A DNA stretch of 15,314 nt, from positions 1 through 15,314 of the forward strand of contig JBBQTU010000085.1 of the NCBI GenBank assembly GCA_038213005.1. Reading direction: 5' to 3'. Within the stretch, counting starts at the first letter, position 1, and every line of letters starts with the position of its first letter. Below are positions 6,481 to 14,207 of the stretch, one piece after another. Source of the DNA: JBBQTU01 sp038213005. GTDB lineage: Bacteria; Planctomycetota; Phycisphaerae; Tepidisphaerales; Tepidisphaeraceae. The position numbers and the translations under genes were made by a program. The notes beneath the pieces were generated by a model. That model was not told the origin of the DNA. It searched no databases and was given only the letters and a program-made list of their open reading frames with translations.

Positions 6481-8241
6481 GTGTCCCCTCCGCAAGCCGC
6501 CCCCGCGTCTTCACGCGTAGCAGCTTCACGATCGTTCGCGTTTGTATTTGTCTGTCAGCACGGCGACCTGGAGATCAAGTCGCTTCTTCTGGCGGCCTCG
6601 CTGCGCAGGCATTGCGGCAACTCGGTGGAGTTGATCGCCGCCATCGCCGATCCTACTGGCGGATCGGCCACGCTGGGCGCGTCGACGCTGACCATGATGG
6701 ACACGCTGGGCGTGCGCCGCCTGGCCATCCGCAATGAGATCGATTCGGCCTACCCTATCGGCAACAAGGTCTCGGCCGTACGGGTCAAGACGTCGTGTGA
6801 TCGCCTGGTGTTTCTTGACAGCGACATGGTCTGCACCAGCCGGTTCGCTGATTCCGTGTGGTTCGATCTTCCTCTGGCTCTCACCCCCGCCGACGGGCGC
6901 ACGGTTGCCGCCTCCGAGGCGGACTGGCGGCAGGTGTATGATCTGTTCGGGCTGGCGCCATGGACCGTGCGAACGCGAACGCGGGTGACTGGTGTGGTCG
7001 CGGCTCCCTATTTCAACTCGGGCTTCATTGCCGTTGATCCCAATGCGGGGTTTGGCGATGTGTGGCTGGACTGCTGTCGTCGGATCGACTCGGCCGACCT
7101 GCCCATCAATCGCCGACCGTGGCTGGACCAGATCGCCCTGCCGGTGACGGTGCGTCGGCTGGGTCTGCCGTGGACGGTGGTGCCGGAGGCATTCAATTTT
7201 CCGGTGCATCGCAAGAGTCCTGATGCAGCTCGGCCGCCGGTGTTCTGCCACTACCATGCGCCGGATATCCTGCGCCGCGAGCCGATGCTTGTCGCGCTGG
7301 CGCGGGAACTGTTCGAGGAGCATTCGCAGCTTGCTTCACTTGCGGCGCAGAGTGAGCAGTGGCGTCCGATTCTCCATCGCCCCTCCCGGCTGCCTCGCCG
7401 GGCGCACAGCCCGTCGCCGACGCTTTTGGTGACCGGCCTTCCCCGCAGCGGAACGAGCTATTTGTGTAATCTGCTGCACCGCTACGATGACTGCGTCGTC
7501 ATCAACGAGCCCGAGGAGATTTTCTCGCCTCTAACGACCGGCCGAACGTTCGAGATCGCCTCGCTGCTGCGGGATATCCGCCGCGACGTGATCGAAGGCC
7601 GGCCGATCCGCAACAAGCTGAAGGACGGTCAGGTCGTCGAGGATACGTTGGAATGCAACGAGCGGGTTGAATACTCGCCGGCGGTGCGATCGGATGGGTT
7701 TGTGCTGGGTGTGAAGAATACGCTGTCGTTCCTGAGCCGACTCGATGACTTGCGCGAGGTGCTGCCGGGAGCGCGTATCGTTGCCTGCGTCAGGAATCCC
7801 TATGACACGATCGCGTCATGGAAGACTGCCTTTGCCCACTTGCGCGATGCCGACGTGACGCATATCCCGGTCGGCGGGGTGACGGATCCGTGGCTGTCGC
7901 GTCGTCAGCGTCTTGAGTTGGAGGGCCTGGCGGCGATTGTGTCGCCGGCCGCACGGCGGGCGGCGTGGTGGAGCTACCTGGCCAATCTGGTGCTGCGGCG
8001 GGCCGGCGACCTGACCATCGTTCGCTATCAGGATATGGTGCTGACACCGCAGACGGTCTTGGCGGCGGTCCTCCAAGGTATGGACGCCGGCGCGCTGACC
8101 CGGGCGGTCGAGCCCTCCACTGTTCGTTCCAAGCAGACGTGCCTTGATGAGGAAGATCGGCAGGCGATCCGAGCCATCTGTCTCGATCAGGCTTTGGAAC
8201 TGGGGGTGCTGGACGACGCCACTGCGCCACCGGCCGGTTGA
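6481..8241 (+). CDS. Fused GT8-like glycosyltransferase and sulfotransferase
   Basis: 586 residues. The N-terminal domain (about 18-290) has the layout of a GT-A fold transferase of the GT8 type: a first strand FAFVFVCQ, the metal-binding DxD as FLDSDMV (111-117), FNSGFIAVDP and a late HYHAP. The C-terminal domain (about 312-570) is a PAPS-dependent sulfotransferase: 5'-phosphosulfate loop GLPRSGTSY (319-327), an acidic INEPEE segment, and the 3'-phosphate motif VRNPYDTIASW (437-447). One protein could thus add a sugar and sulfate the product or a partner glycan. The frame is open back to a GTG at 6352, but AAGGAG at 6466-6471 sits 9 nt before the GTG at 6481 (and 6 nt before a TTG at 6478), so translation most likely starts here. 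It converges on the next gene with a 55-bp tail overlap. Confidence 0.82.
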   Translation: MSPPQAAPASSRVAASRSFAFVFVCQHGDLEIKSLLLAASLRRHCGNSVELIAAIADPTGGSATLGASTLTMMDTLGVRRLAIRNEIDSAYPIGNKVSAVRVKTSCDRLVFLDSDMVCTSRFADSVWFDLPLALTPADGRTVAASEADWRQVYDLFGLAPWTVRTRTRVTGVVAAPYFNSGFIAVDPNAGFGDVWLDCCRRIDSADLPINRRPWLDQIALPVTVRRLGLPWTVVPEAFNFPVHRKSPDAARPPVFCHYHAPDILRREPMLVALARELFEEHSQLASLAAQSEQWRPILHRPSRLPRRAHSPSPTLLVTGLPRSGTSYLCNLLHRYDDCVVINEPEEIFSPLTTGRTFEIASLLRDIRRDVIEGRPIRNKLKDGQVVEDTLECNERVEYSPAVRSDGFVLGVKNTLSFLSRLDDLREVLPGARIVACVRNPYDTIASWKTAFAHLRDADVTHIPVGGVTDPWLSRRQRLELEGLAAIVSPAARRAAWWSYLANLVLRRAGDLTIVRYQDMVLTPQTVLAAVLQGMDAGALTRAVEPSTVRSKQTCLDEEDRQAIRAICLDQALELGVLDDATAPPAG

Positions 8242-9116
8242 GCGTGGCTCAACTGCGAGGTAGACGCCGTCTCGCTGACAAAGGAATACCCTTTCAGGAA
8301 ATCATAGCCGGCGATGCCGCGTTCCACTCGCTCGCGAAGGCCGGCCGGCCAGTTGACGGTGTTTCGCGTCTGCTTTGGTGACGAGAAGACGATACTGGCG
8401 CAGTCGCGAAGGTATTGCTCGGTGCAGTCGAGCCCGAGGAACTGCACGAGTGAGCGCAGCTCGGTCGTGGGATCAGCGATCACGTCCTCGTGGCGGATGG
8501 TGATGACATCCTGCGGATTCTCGTCGATGGTCCGACGGACCGTCGCGCAGAGGGAGAAATACATCTCGGCGGATTCCTCCAGCGAACTGCGATGCTTGCG
8601 CGTGAACATGGTGGCGATGTTGTCGAACGGATTGCGGACGACATGGATCAGCTTGAGAGGAACGCGCACCTCCGCCCTTAACTGCGCCAGCAGCTCCGGT
8701 CTTTGCGTCAGCCATTGCGTGGCCAGGCCCCCTTTTTTGTCCCCTATGGCCTTGAGCTTCTCAACCTTGCCCTGCCACTGATTCGGCACGGCATAGGTGT
8801 ATCCCCGCCCCTGACAGCCTGAGGCTGCGAATTCGGCAGCCCGCATCATCAGCAGGGCATACAGTTGGTGCCGCCTGAATCCGGCAGCCATGTGACCCAG
8901 CGCATCGGCTTCGTTTGCAATCGCAATGTTCGGATGGGCGTCCATCAATGCGCCGACCAGGCTGTGGCCACTACGCGGATACCCGAGAAACATGCAGTAG
9001 TTCTCGATGTGCCGGTAGATTCTCCAGTCTCGAAGCCCGCGCCACCACGTGGTCTTGTAAAGCCGGGTGACATCATGGTTTCTTACCGGCTCGCTGGGAT
9101 GAATGTATGTCTTCAC
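8187..9116 (-). CDS. PAPS-dependent sulfotransferase
   Basis: 309 residues from a GTG start. It transfers sulfate from PAPS to a hydroxyl of a glycan or lipid. Motifs: 5'-phosphosulfate loop LGYPRSGHSLVG (44-55) followed by MDAHPNIAIANEADAL with the conserved acidic residue, and 3'-phosphate motif HVVRNPFDNIATM (158-170). HEDV and FLGL, typical of the Sulfotransfer_1/3 fold, follow. The GTG overlaps the HIT gene stop as GTGA (9113-9116) with AAGGA 6 nt ahead, so translation is coupled. The frame is open 13 codons further upstream, but that would run inside the HIT gene without a ribosome site. The last 25 residues are Ser/Ala/Thr-rich and overlap the 3' end of the convergent fused transferase. 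Substrate unknown; the neighbourhood suggests a surface glycan. Confidence 0.85.
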   Translation of the reverse strand: MKTYIHPSEPVRNHDVTRLYKTTWWRGLRDWRIYRHIENYCMFLGYPRSGHSLVGALMDAHPNIAIANEADALGHMAAGFRRHQLYALLMMRAAEFAASGCQGRGYTYAVPNQWQGKVEKLKAIGDKKGGLATQWLTQRPELLAQLRAEVRVPLKLIHVVRNPFDNIATMFTRKHRSSLEESAEMYFSLCATVRRTIDENPQDVITIRHEDVIADPTTELRSLVQFLGLDCTEQYLRDCASIVFSSPKQTRNTVNWPAGLRERVERGIAGYDFLKGYSFVSETASTSQLSHAQPAGGAVASSSTPSSKA

Positions 9117-9712
9117 GAGTTGTCCTTCTCGGCGACTGCCGCGTGTGGCGGACACGGGTTGTCAGTGATCCCGCGCGGAATCTCCGCGGCATCGTCTCGG
9201 CCGGGCGCTGATTCCTGCAAGAGGCGGACGAGTTCGCCGTAGAGCTGCTCCGTTGCCTGGGGGATGATGCGGACGTCGCCGACGACGCTCATGAAGCTGG
9301 TGTCGCCGGCCCAGCGAGGGACGATGTGCTGGTGAATGTGGCCGGGGTGGCCGGCGCCGGCGCAGCGGCCGAGGTTAATGCCGATGTTAAATCCCTGGGG
9401 CGACATGGCCCGCTTGAGCAGGGCGACGGCGGCGGCCGTCTGGACCTGGAGGTCAAGAAGCTCATCCGGCGTGAGGTCGGCGAGTTCTCCTTTGTGCTTC
9501 AGGGGGCAGACCAGCAGATGGCCGTTGGTGTAGGGATAGCGGTTCATCAGGACGACGCTGTGCGGGGTTTGCCACAGGACCAGGCGGTCCTTCTTCGTCT
9601 GGGCGTCGGCGGCGAGACTGGCGTCGCAGAGGAAGCACCGTCCGTCGTCGGGCTTACTCAGCGAGCGGATGTAGTCGATTCGCCAGGGGGCATGCAGGGC
9701 CTGCTGTTCCAT
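9113..9712 (-). CDS. HIT-family nucleotide hydrolase/phosphorylase
   Basis: 199 residues from the ATG at 9712. The histidine triad is GHIHQHIVPRW (124-134) with His127 as the likely nucleophile, preceded by the family's NRYPYTNGHLLVCP (57-70). The N-terminus HAPWRIDYI is the typical opening of the Ap4A-phosphorylase-like HIT branch, and CFLC (26-29) is the usual zinc-binding CxxC. Family members cleave dinucleoside polyphosphates or adenylylated/phosphoramidate nucleotides. The frame is open 22 codons upstream (to 9778, also ATG at 9769 and 9721), but homology starts at 9712 and the longer forms would leave almost no room before the divergent RidA gene. It is translationally coupled to the sulfotransferase. 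A role in clearing nucleotide by-products of PAPS or nucleotide-sugar use is an attractive guess, not shown. Confidence 0.85.
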   Translation of the reverse strand: MEQQALHAPWRIDYIRSLSKPDDGRCFLCDASLAADAQTKKDRLVLWQTPHSVVLMNRYPYTNGHLLVCPLKHKGELADLTPDELLDLQVQTAAAVALLKRAMSPQGFNIGINLGRCAGAGHPGHIHQHIVPRWAGDTSFMSVVGDVRIIPQATEQLYGELVRLLQESAPGRDDAAEIPRGITDNPCPPHAAVAEKDNS

Positions 9713-9719
9713 GGTGTGC

Positions 9720-9748
9720 ATAGTAATATGCGGCCGGCGGGTTGTCGC
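9720..9748 (-). promoter_or_regulatory. Candidate promoter of the HIT-sulfotransferase operon
   Basis: On the minus strand GCGACA (9748-9743) and TACTAT (9725-9720) are separated by 17 nt (4 of 6 matches each). The predicted start of transcription would fall at or next to the ATG at 9712, which would make the mRNA leaderless; no Shine-Dalgarno sequence precedes that ATG. Weak evidence. Confidence 0.25.
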
Positions 9749-9787
9749 GTTCTCTATGGGCGCGAACATGGGTATCATCCTGTCACC

Positions 9788-10249
9788 ATGAGTATTGAAG
9801 CCAGGCTGAAGCAGATGGGCGTCTCATTGCCGAAACTCGCCGGGCCGTTTGGGGCTTATGTGCCGGCGCGGCGATCGGGAACGCAGGTATACGTGTCGGG
9901 CCAGCTTCCCATGCGCGAGGGGAAACTATTGGCTGTGGGACAGGTACCTTCGCGGTGTTCGGTGGAACAGGCGCGGGAGGCGGCCGCACAATGCGTCCTG
10001 AACGCCCTGGCGGCGGTGCGGGCGATGGGGATCGCCCTGGAATCTCTAACCGGCGTGGTTCGCGTCGGCGTCTTTGTCAGTAGCGCCCCGACGTTTACGC
10101 AGCAGCCGCAGGTTGCCAATGCGGCCAGTGAGTTGCTGGTTGAACTGTTCGGAGAGGCCGGCCGACACGCACGGGCGGCGGTCGGGGTGGCTTCGCTGCC
10201 GCTGGATGCGGCCGTGGAGATCGAGTTTGTGTTTGAACTGGCGGTATGA
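9788..10249 (+). CDS. RidA (YjgF/YER057c/UK114) family protein
   Basis: 153 residues. RidA proteins form trimers and hydrolyse reactive enamine/imine intermediates released by PLP enzymes. This copy belongs to the longer subgroup that starts 'MSIEARLKxxGxxLP' and carries YVPARRSGTQVYVSGQLPM (24-42). The conserved Arg that holds the substrate carboxylate is likely in GRHARAAVGVASLPLDAAVEIE near the C-terminus (RidA: 'P.R..V.V..LP....VEIE'). The start is fixed by homology. No ribosome site is clear, and a -10-like TATCAT at 9773-9778 would put transcription only a few bases before the ATG, so a leaderless message is possible. The gene diverges from the HIT gene over 75 bp and is followed by 180 bp without a gene. 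Confidence 0.85.
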   Translation: MSIEARLKQMGVSLPKLAGPFGAYVPARRSGTQVYVSGQLPMREGKLLAVGQVPSRCSVEQAREAAAQCVLNALAAVRAMGIALESLTGVVRVGVFVSSAPTFTQQPQVANAASELLVELFGEAGRHARAAVGVASLPLDAAVEIEFVFELAV

Positions 10250-10284
10250 CGGCCTGGCGTTACCGAGCGGGTGCATCCTTTCAA

Positions 10285-10316
10285 CCCACTCCCTAACCCT
10301 CCGCCAAGGGGGAGGG
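10285..10316. repeat. CCCTAACCCTCC-type intergenic hairpin repeat
   Basis: The sequence has the pattern of the widespread intergenic repeat 'ACCCT(C/A)ACCCT..CCCTC..GAGGG'. CCCTCC (10297-10302) pairs with GGAGGG (10311-10316) around a short loop. It lies after the RidA gene, where it may also terminate transcription, although no T-run follows. A relative is at 12574-12607. Confidence 0.55.
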
Positions 10317-10329
10317 AAACAAGGACCCA

Positions 10330-10368
10330 CTCGGTGAGCCACCTAATCACCGATGCATCCTCACCGAG
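10330..10368. promoter_or_regulatory. Perfect 9-bp inverted repeat, operator-like
   Basis: CTCGGTGAG (10330-10338) and CTCACCGAG (10360-10368) are exact reverse complements with 21 nt between their inner ends. TCACCGA also occurs inside the spacer (10347-10353), giving three related half-sites. The element ends 4 nt before the -35 of the promoter at 10373-10401, a position suited to a dimeric regulator of the downstream operon. Confidence 0.4.
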
Positions 10369-10372
10369 CCCG

Positions 10373-10401
10373 TTGACGGCGGCGCGGCTTGCGGGTGTCA
10401 T
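10373..10401 (+). promoter_or_regulatory. Candidate promoter of the ABM-aroK-prepilin peptidase operon
   Basis: TTGACG (10373-10378, 5 of 6) and TGTCAT (10396-10401, 4 of 6) are separated by 17 nt. Transcription would start near 10408, leaving a leader of about 22 nt that contains the strong ribosome site AGGAAGGA before the ATG at 10430. Confidence 0.45.
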
Positions 10402-10429
10402 GGCGGGGTGGAGCAGACAGGAAGGAACC

Positions 10430-10738
10430 ATGTACATTGTCAGTGTCACCATCTTCGTGAAGGCCGAGTTTGTCCAGCCGTTTATTGATGCCGTGCTGGA
10501 CAATGCCATCAACACACGCAAGGAGCCGGGCAATTTCCGCTTTGATGTGGCGCAGGCCCAGGACGATCCCGCCCGCTTCCTGCTGTATGAGGTATACAAG
10601 ACCGAGGGCGATTTCGTGAGGCACCAGCAGACCGAGCATTATCTGCGATGGAAGAACGCCGTCGCGGACTGGATGGCTCAGCCGCGCGTGGGCGTGAAGC
10701 ATCAAGCGGTTTTCTTTGGCGACCACAAAGCCGGGTGA
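10430..10738 (+). CDS. ABM/LsrG-type small monooxygenase-fold protein
   Basis: 102 residues, the usual size for a single ferredoxin-like ABM domain (antibiotic biosynthesis monooxygenase superfamily). The whole length aligns in pattern with LsrG: N-terminal strand VSVTIFVKAEFVQPFIDAV, then REPGNFRFDV (LsrG 'SIREPGNLRFDV'), YEVYKTEGDFVRHQQTEHY (LsrG 'YEAY...A...HK.T.HYL') and a final strand. LsrG handles phospho-autoinducer-2; others in the fold act on quinones or are of unknown role. No other lsr gene is present, so AI-2 metabolism should not be assumed. The start has AGGAAGGA about 5 nt before the ATG. It is the first gene of a tight operon, with aroK beginning 3 nt after its stop. Confidence 0.82.
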   Translation: MYIVSVTIFVKAEFVQPFIDAVLDNAINTRKEPGNFRFDVAQAQDDPARFLLYEVYKTEGDFVRHQQTEHYLRWKNAVADWMAQPRVGVKHQAVFFGDHKAG

Positions 10739-10741
10739 AGC

Positions 10742-11284
10742 ATGTCGATTGTCCTGGTGGGCTATCGCGGGTCCGGGAAGACGACCATCGGCCGACTGCT
10801 GGCCGAGCGGCTTGCGTATAGCTTCGTCGATACCGATGAATGGGTCGTCCAGCGGGCGGGCAAGTCGATCAAGGCGATCTTTGCCGAAGATGGTGAGAAG
10901 ACCTTTCGCGACCTGGAGTGCATGGCGGTCACCGACGCGGTGGCGCGGGCCAGGCATGTGGTGGCGCTGGGTGGCGGGGCGCTGGGGCGCGATGAGAATC
11001 GCGTTGCCATTCGGACGGCCGACGCCCCAGTAGTGTATCTGGCGTGCGAGCCGGGCGAACTGCATCGGCGGATTCACGGCGACCCGAAGACTGCGGAAAC
11101 CCGGCCGAGCCTGACTCACCTGGGCGGCGGCATCGACGAGATAAAGCGACTCCTGCAACAGCGCGAGCCGGTGTACCGGCAGATGGCGATGCTCACCGTT
11201 GACGTTACGATGCTGTCGGCCCAGAGCGCGGCCGATCGGATCATGGCCGACCTGCGACTCTCTAACCTGCCAAAGGCGACCTAG
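10742..11284 (+). CDS. aroK: Shikimate kinase
   Basis: 180 residues. It phosphorylates shikimate at O3 using ATP, in chorismate synthesis. P-loop GYRGSGKTT (7-15), the DTD magnesium/shikimate motif (30-32), the shikimate-binding Arg in FRDLE (Arg56) and the GGG motif (77-79) are all present in order. The lid/adenine region has RPSL (121-124). Length is typical. It sits between an ABM-domain gene (3-nt gap) and a prepilin peptidase gene whose ATG directly follows its stop codon, so the three genes are likely co-transcribed although they serve different pathways. No other aro gene is nearby. Confidence 0.93.
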   Translation: MSIVLVGYRGSGKTTIGRLLAERLAYSFVDTDEWVVQRAGKSIKAIFAEDGEKTFRDLECMAVTDAVARARHVVALGGGALGRDENRVAIRTADAPVVYLACEPGELHRRIHGDPKTAETRPSLTHLGGGIDEIKRLLQQREPVYRQMAMLTVDVTMLSAQSAADRIMADLRLSNLPKAT

Positions 11285-12565
11285 ATGATTCCCGACCCGT
11301 TACAGATTCCGCACTGGTTTTACATCGTGTTTATGTTCCTGCTGGGCTCGTGCATCGGGAGCTTTTTGAACGTGGTGGTGTGGCGTCTGCCGCGCGGCAA
11401 GTCGTTGCTCTGGCCACCGTCGGCTTGCCCAAAGTGCGGCCATGCCCTGGCGTGGTATGACAACCTTCCGGTGATCGGGTGGATCATGCTGGCGGGGAAA
11501 TGCCGGTATTGCCGTGAGCCGGTGTCGGCGCGGTATCCGATCATCGAGGCGGTCACAGGGCTGCTGATGGTGCTTTACTACTGGCTGTATTTCATGGTCG
11601 GCACCGGCCCGAGCGTACAGGCTTATGACATCGAGGGGCTGCTGATCTCGTCGACCACGTTCACCGATATCGCCCAGGACTGGCCGTATTACGGACTGTA
11701 CATGGTGCTGATCTGCGGCCTGCTGGCGGCGAGCCTGATCGACGCCGAGATGTACATCATCCCGGTTGAGATCCCGTGGATCGTGGGGCTGATTGGGGTG
11801 GTCGTGCATGCGGTGTGGGATCGGCCGGGGATGCCGGGTTCGTTGTCGGTTGGGCCAGTTGGCGGGGCGATCGCGGCCGGTGCGGGGGTTGGGGTGCTGC
11901 TGTGCATCGGGTTGTGGAGGCTGGGGATGTTGCCGCAAAGCTTCCCGAAGGGCGAGCCGTTTCTGGAGAGCGAACGGGAGGAACTGCTCACCGAGATGAA
12001 GAAGACGGGCAAGACGGCCGAGGAGATCGCCCAGGTTCCGCCGGCGTATACCAAGGGGCGGATCCGGCTGGAGATCCTGAAAGAGGCTCCGTTTCTGCTG
12101 GTGCCGATTATCGGGGCGATTCTGTCGGTCTATCTGATTCATCGGTTTCCCTCTCTGGGCGGACGGTGGAACGGGATCATGGCCCGCGACTGGGCGGGCG
12201 GGCTCCTGGGTTCGGTTTTAGGTGGGTTGGTGGCGGCCTTTTGCATCTGGGCCACTCGGGTATGTGGCACGGTGGGGTTTGGCCGGGTGGCGATGGGCCA
12301 GGGCGACACGCACCTGATGCTGGCGATCGGCGCGGTCATCGGCGCTGGGCCTGCGGTGATCGTCTTCTTCGCCGCTCCTTTCTTTGGGATTGTGGTGGGT
12401 ATCTATCTGCTGGTTGCCCGTAGTAAGCATGAACTGCCGTATGGACCATACCTGGGCCTGGCGACGGCGGGCGTCATGGGCGGGTTCGGCTACGTATCAA
12501 AGTATCTTGATAATATATCACGCGTTATCGATGCTATCCCGATGGTGGTAGCGAGCTGGTTCTAA
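11285..12565 (+). CDS. Type IV prepilin peptidase (A24) with methylase domain and enlarged loop
   Basis: 426 residues, longer than the usual 250-290. It cleaves prepilin/pseudopilin leader peptides and N-methylates the new end, in the inner membrane. The N-terminal domain starts with GSCIGSFLNVVVWRLPRG (21-38) and carries the two zinc-binding Cys pairs C48/C51 and C73/C76. The two catalytic aspartates are D153 (SLIDAEMYIIP) and D341 (GQGDTHLML). About eight hydrophobic segments are visible. The extra length lies between the catalytic halves, about 215-300, and includes a charged stretch (ESEREELLTEMKKTGKTAEE) that probably faces the cytoplasm. The ATG follows the aroK stop with no gap, and AAAGG in the aroK tail serves as ribosome site. 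It may serve pili or a type II secretion system encoded elsewhere. Confidence 0.88.
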   Translation: MIPDPLQIPHWFYIVFMFLLGSCIGSFLNVVVWRLPRGKSLLWPPSACPKCGHALAWYDNLPVIGWIMLAGKCRYCREPVSARYPIIEAVTGLLMVLYYWLYFMVGTGPSVQAYDIEGLLISSTTFTDIAQDWPYYGLYMVLICGLLAASLIDAEMYIIPVEIPWIVGLIGVVVHAVWDRPGMPGSLSVGPVGGAIAAGAGVGVLLCIGLWRLGMLPQSFPKGEPFLESEREELLTEMKKTGKTAEEIAQVPPAYTKGRIRLEILKEAPFLLVPIIGAILSVYLIHRFPSLGGRWNGIMARDWAGGLLGSVLGGLVAAFCIWATRVCGTVGFGRVAMGQGDTHLMLAIGAVIGAGPAVIVFFAAPFFGIVVGIYLLVARSKHELPYGPYLGLATAGVMGGFGYVSKYLDNISRVIDAIPMVVASWF

Positions 12566-12573
12566 CCTGCGGA

Positions 12574-12607
12574 CCCTCACCCTGACCCTCTCCCAGAGGC
12601 AGAGGGG
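12574..12607. repeat. CCCTCACCCTGACCCTCT-type hairpin between convergent genes
   Basis: Same intergenic repeat type as 10285-10316. CCCTCT (12586-12591) pairs with AGAGGG (12601-12606), preceded by the CCCTCACCCTGA lead-in. It sits between the convergent prepilin peptidase and fumarase genes and could act as a two-way terminator, although there is no clear T-run. Confidence 0.6.
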
Positions 12608-12619
12608 ATCGGACTCGCG

Positions 12620-14026
<1,407 letters not shown>

Positions 14027-14057
14027 GGCGAAGTCTGGCGGAGTCCTCTTCTGTAGA

Positions 14058-14086
14058 AGCATAGCACGGGAATGCAGAAGTCAGAA
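14058..14086 (-). promoter_or_regulatory. Candidate promoter of the fumarase gene
   Basis: On the minus strand TATGCT (14063-14058) is preceded by TGC, giving an extended -10, and lies 17 nt from TTCTGA (14086-14081), a weak -35. The -35 overlaps the first unit of the heptamer array. Transcription would start near 14051, giving a leader of about 25 nt before the ATG at 14026. Confidence 0.28.
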
Positions 14087-14187
14087 TGCTGAATGCTGAA
14101 TGCTGAATGCTGAATGCTAAATGCTGAATGCTGAATGCTGAATGCTGAATGCTAAATGCTAAATGCTGTATGCTGAATGCTGAATGC
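14083..14187. repeat. TGAATGC heptamer array, fifteen units
   Basis: Fifteen uninterrupted 7-bp units. Most are TGAATGC; variants are AGAATGC (first), TAAATGC (units starting at 14118, 14153 and 14160) and TGTATGC (14167). No spacers and no phase breaks occur. It fills the gap between the fumarase start and the end of the URO-D family gene. The clustered TAAATGC variants suggest growth by slippage or unequal copying. Confidence 0.92.
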
Positions 14188-14207
14188 TGCTGAGTCGGAG
14201 GATCGGT

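Noticed and set aside
6526..7323. Minus-strand open frame of 265 codons inside the fused transferase gene
   Set aside because: Shadow composition and no known motif, opposite a well-supported gene.
9326..9787. Upstream extension of the RidA frame
   Set aside because: It is antisense to the HIT gene; RidA homology begins exactly at the ATG at 9788.
11300..12142. Minus-strand open frame of 280 codons across the prepilin peptidase gene
   Set aside because: It is rich in His, Arg, Pro and Gln, the typical antisense shadow of a high-GC gene, while the plus strand has clear catalytic motifs.
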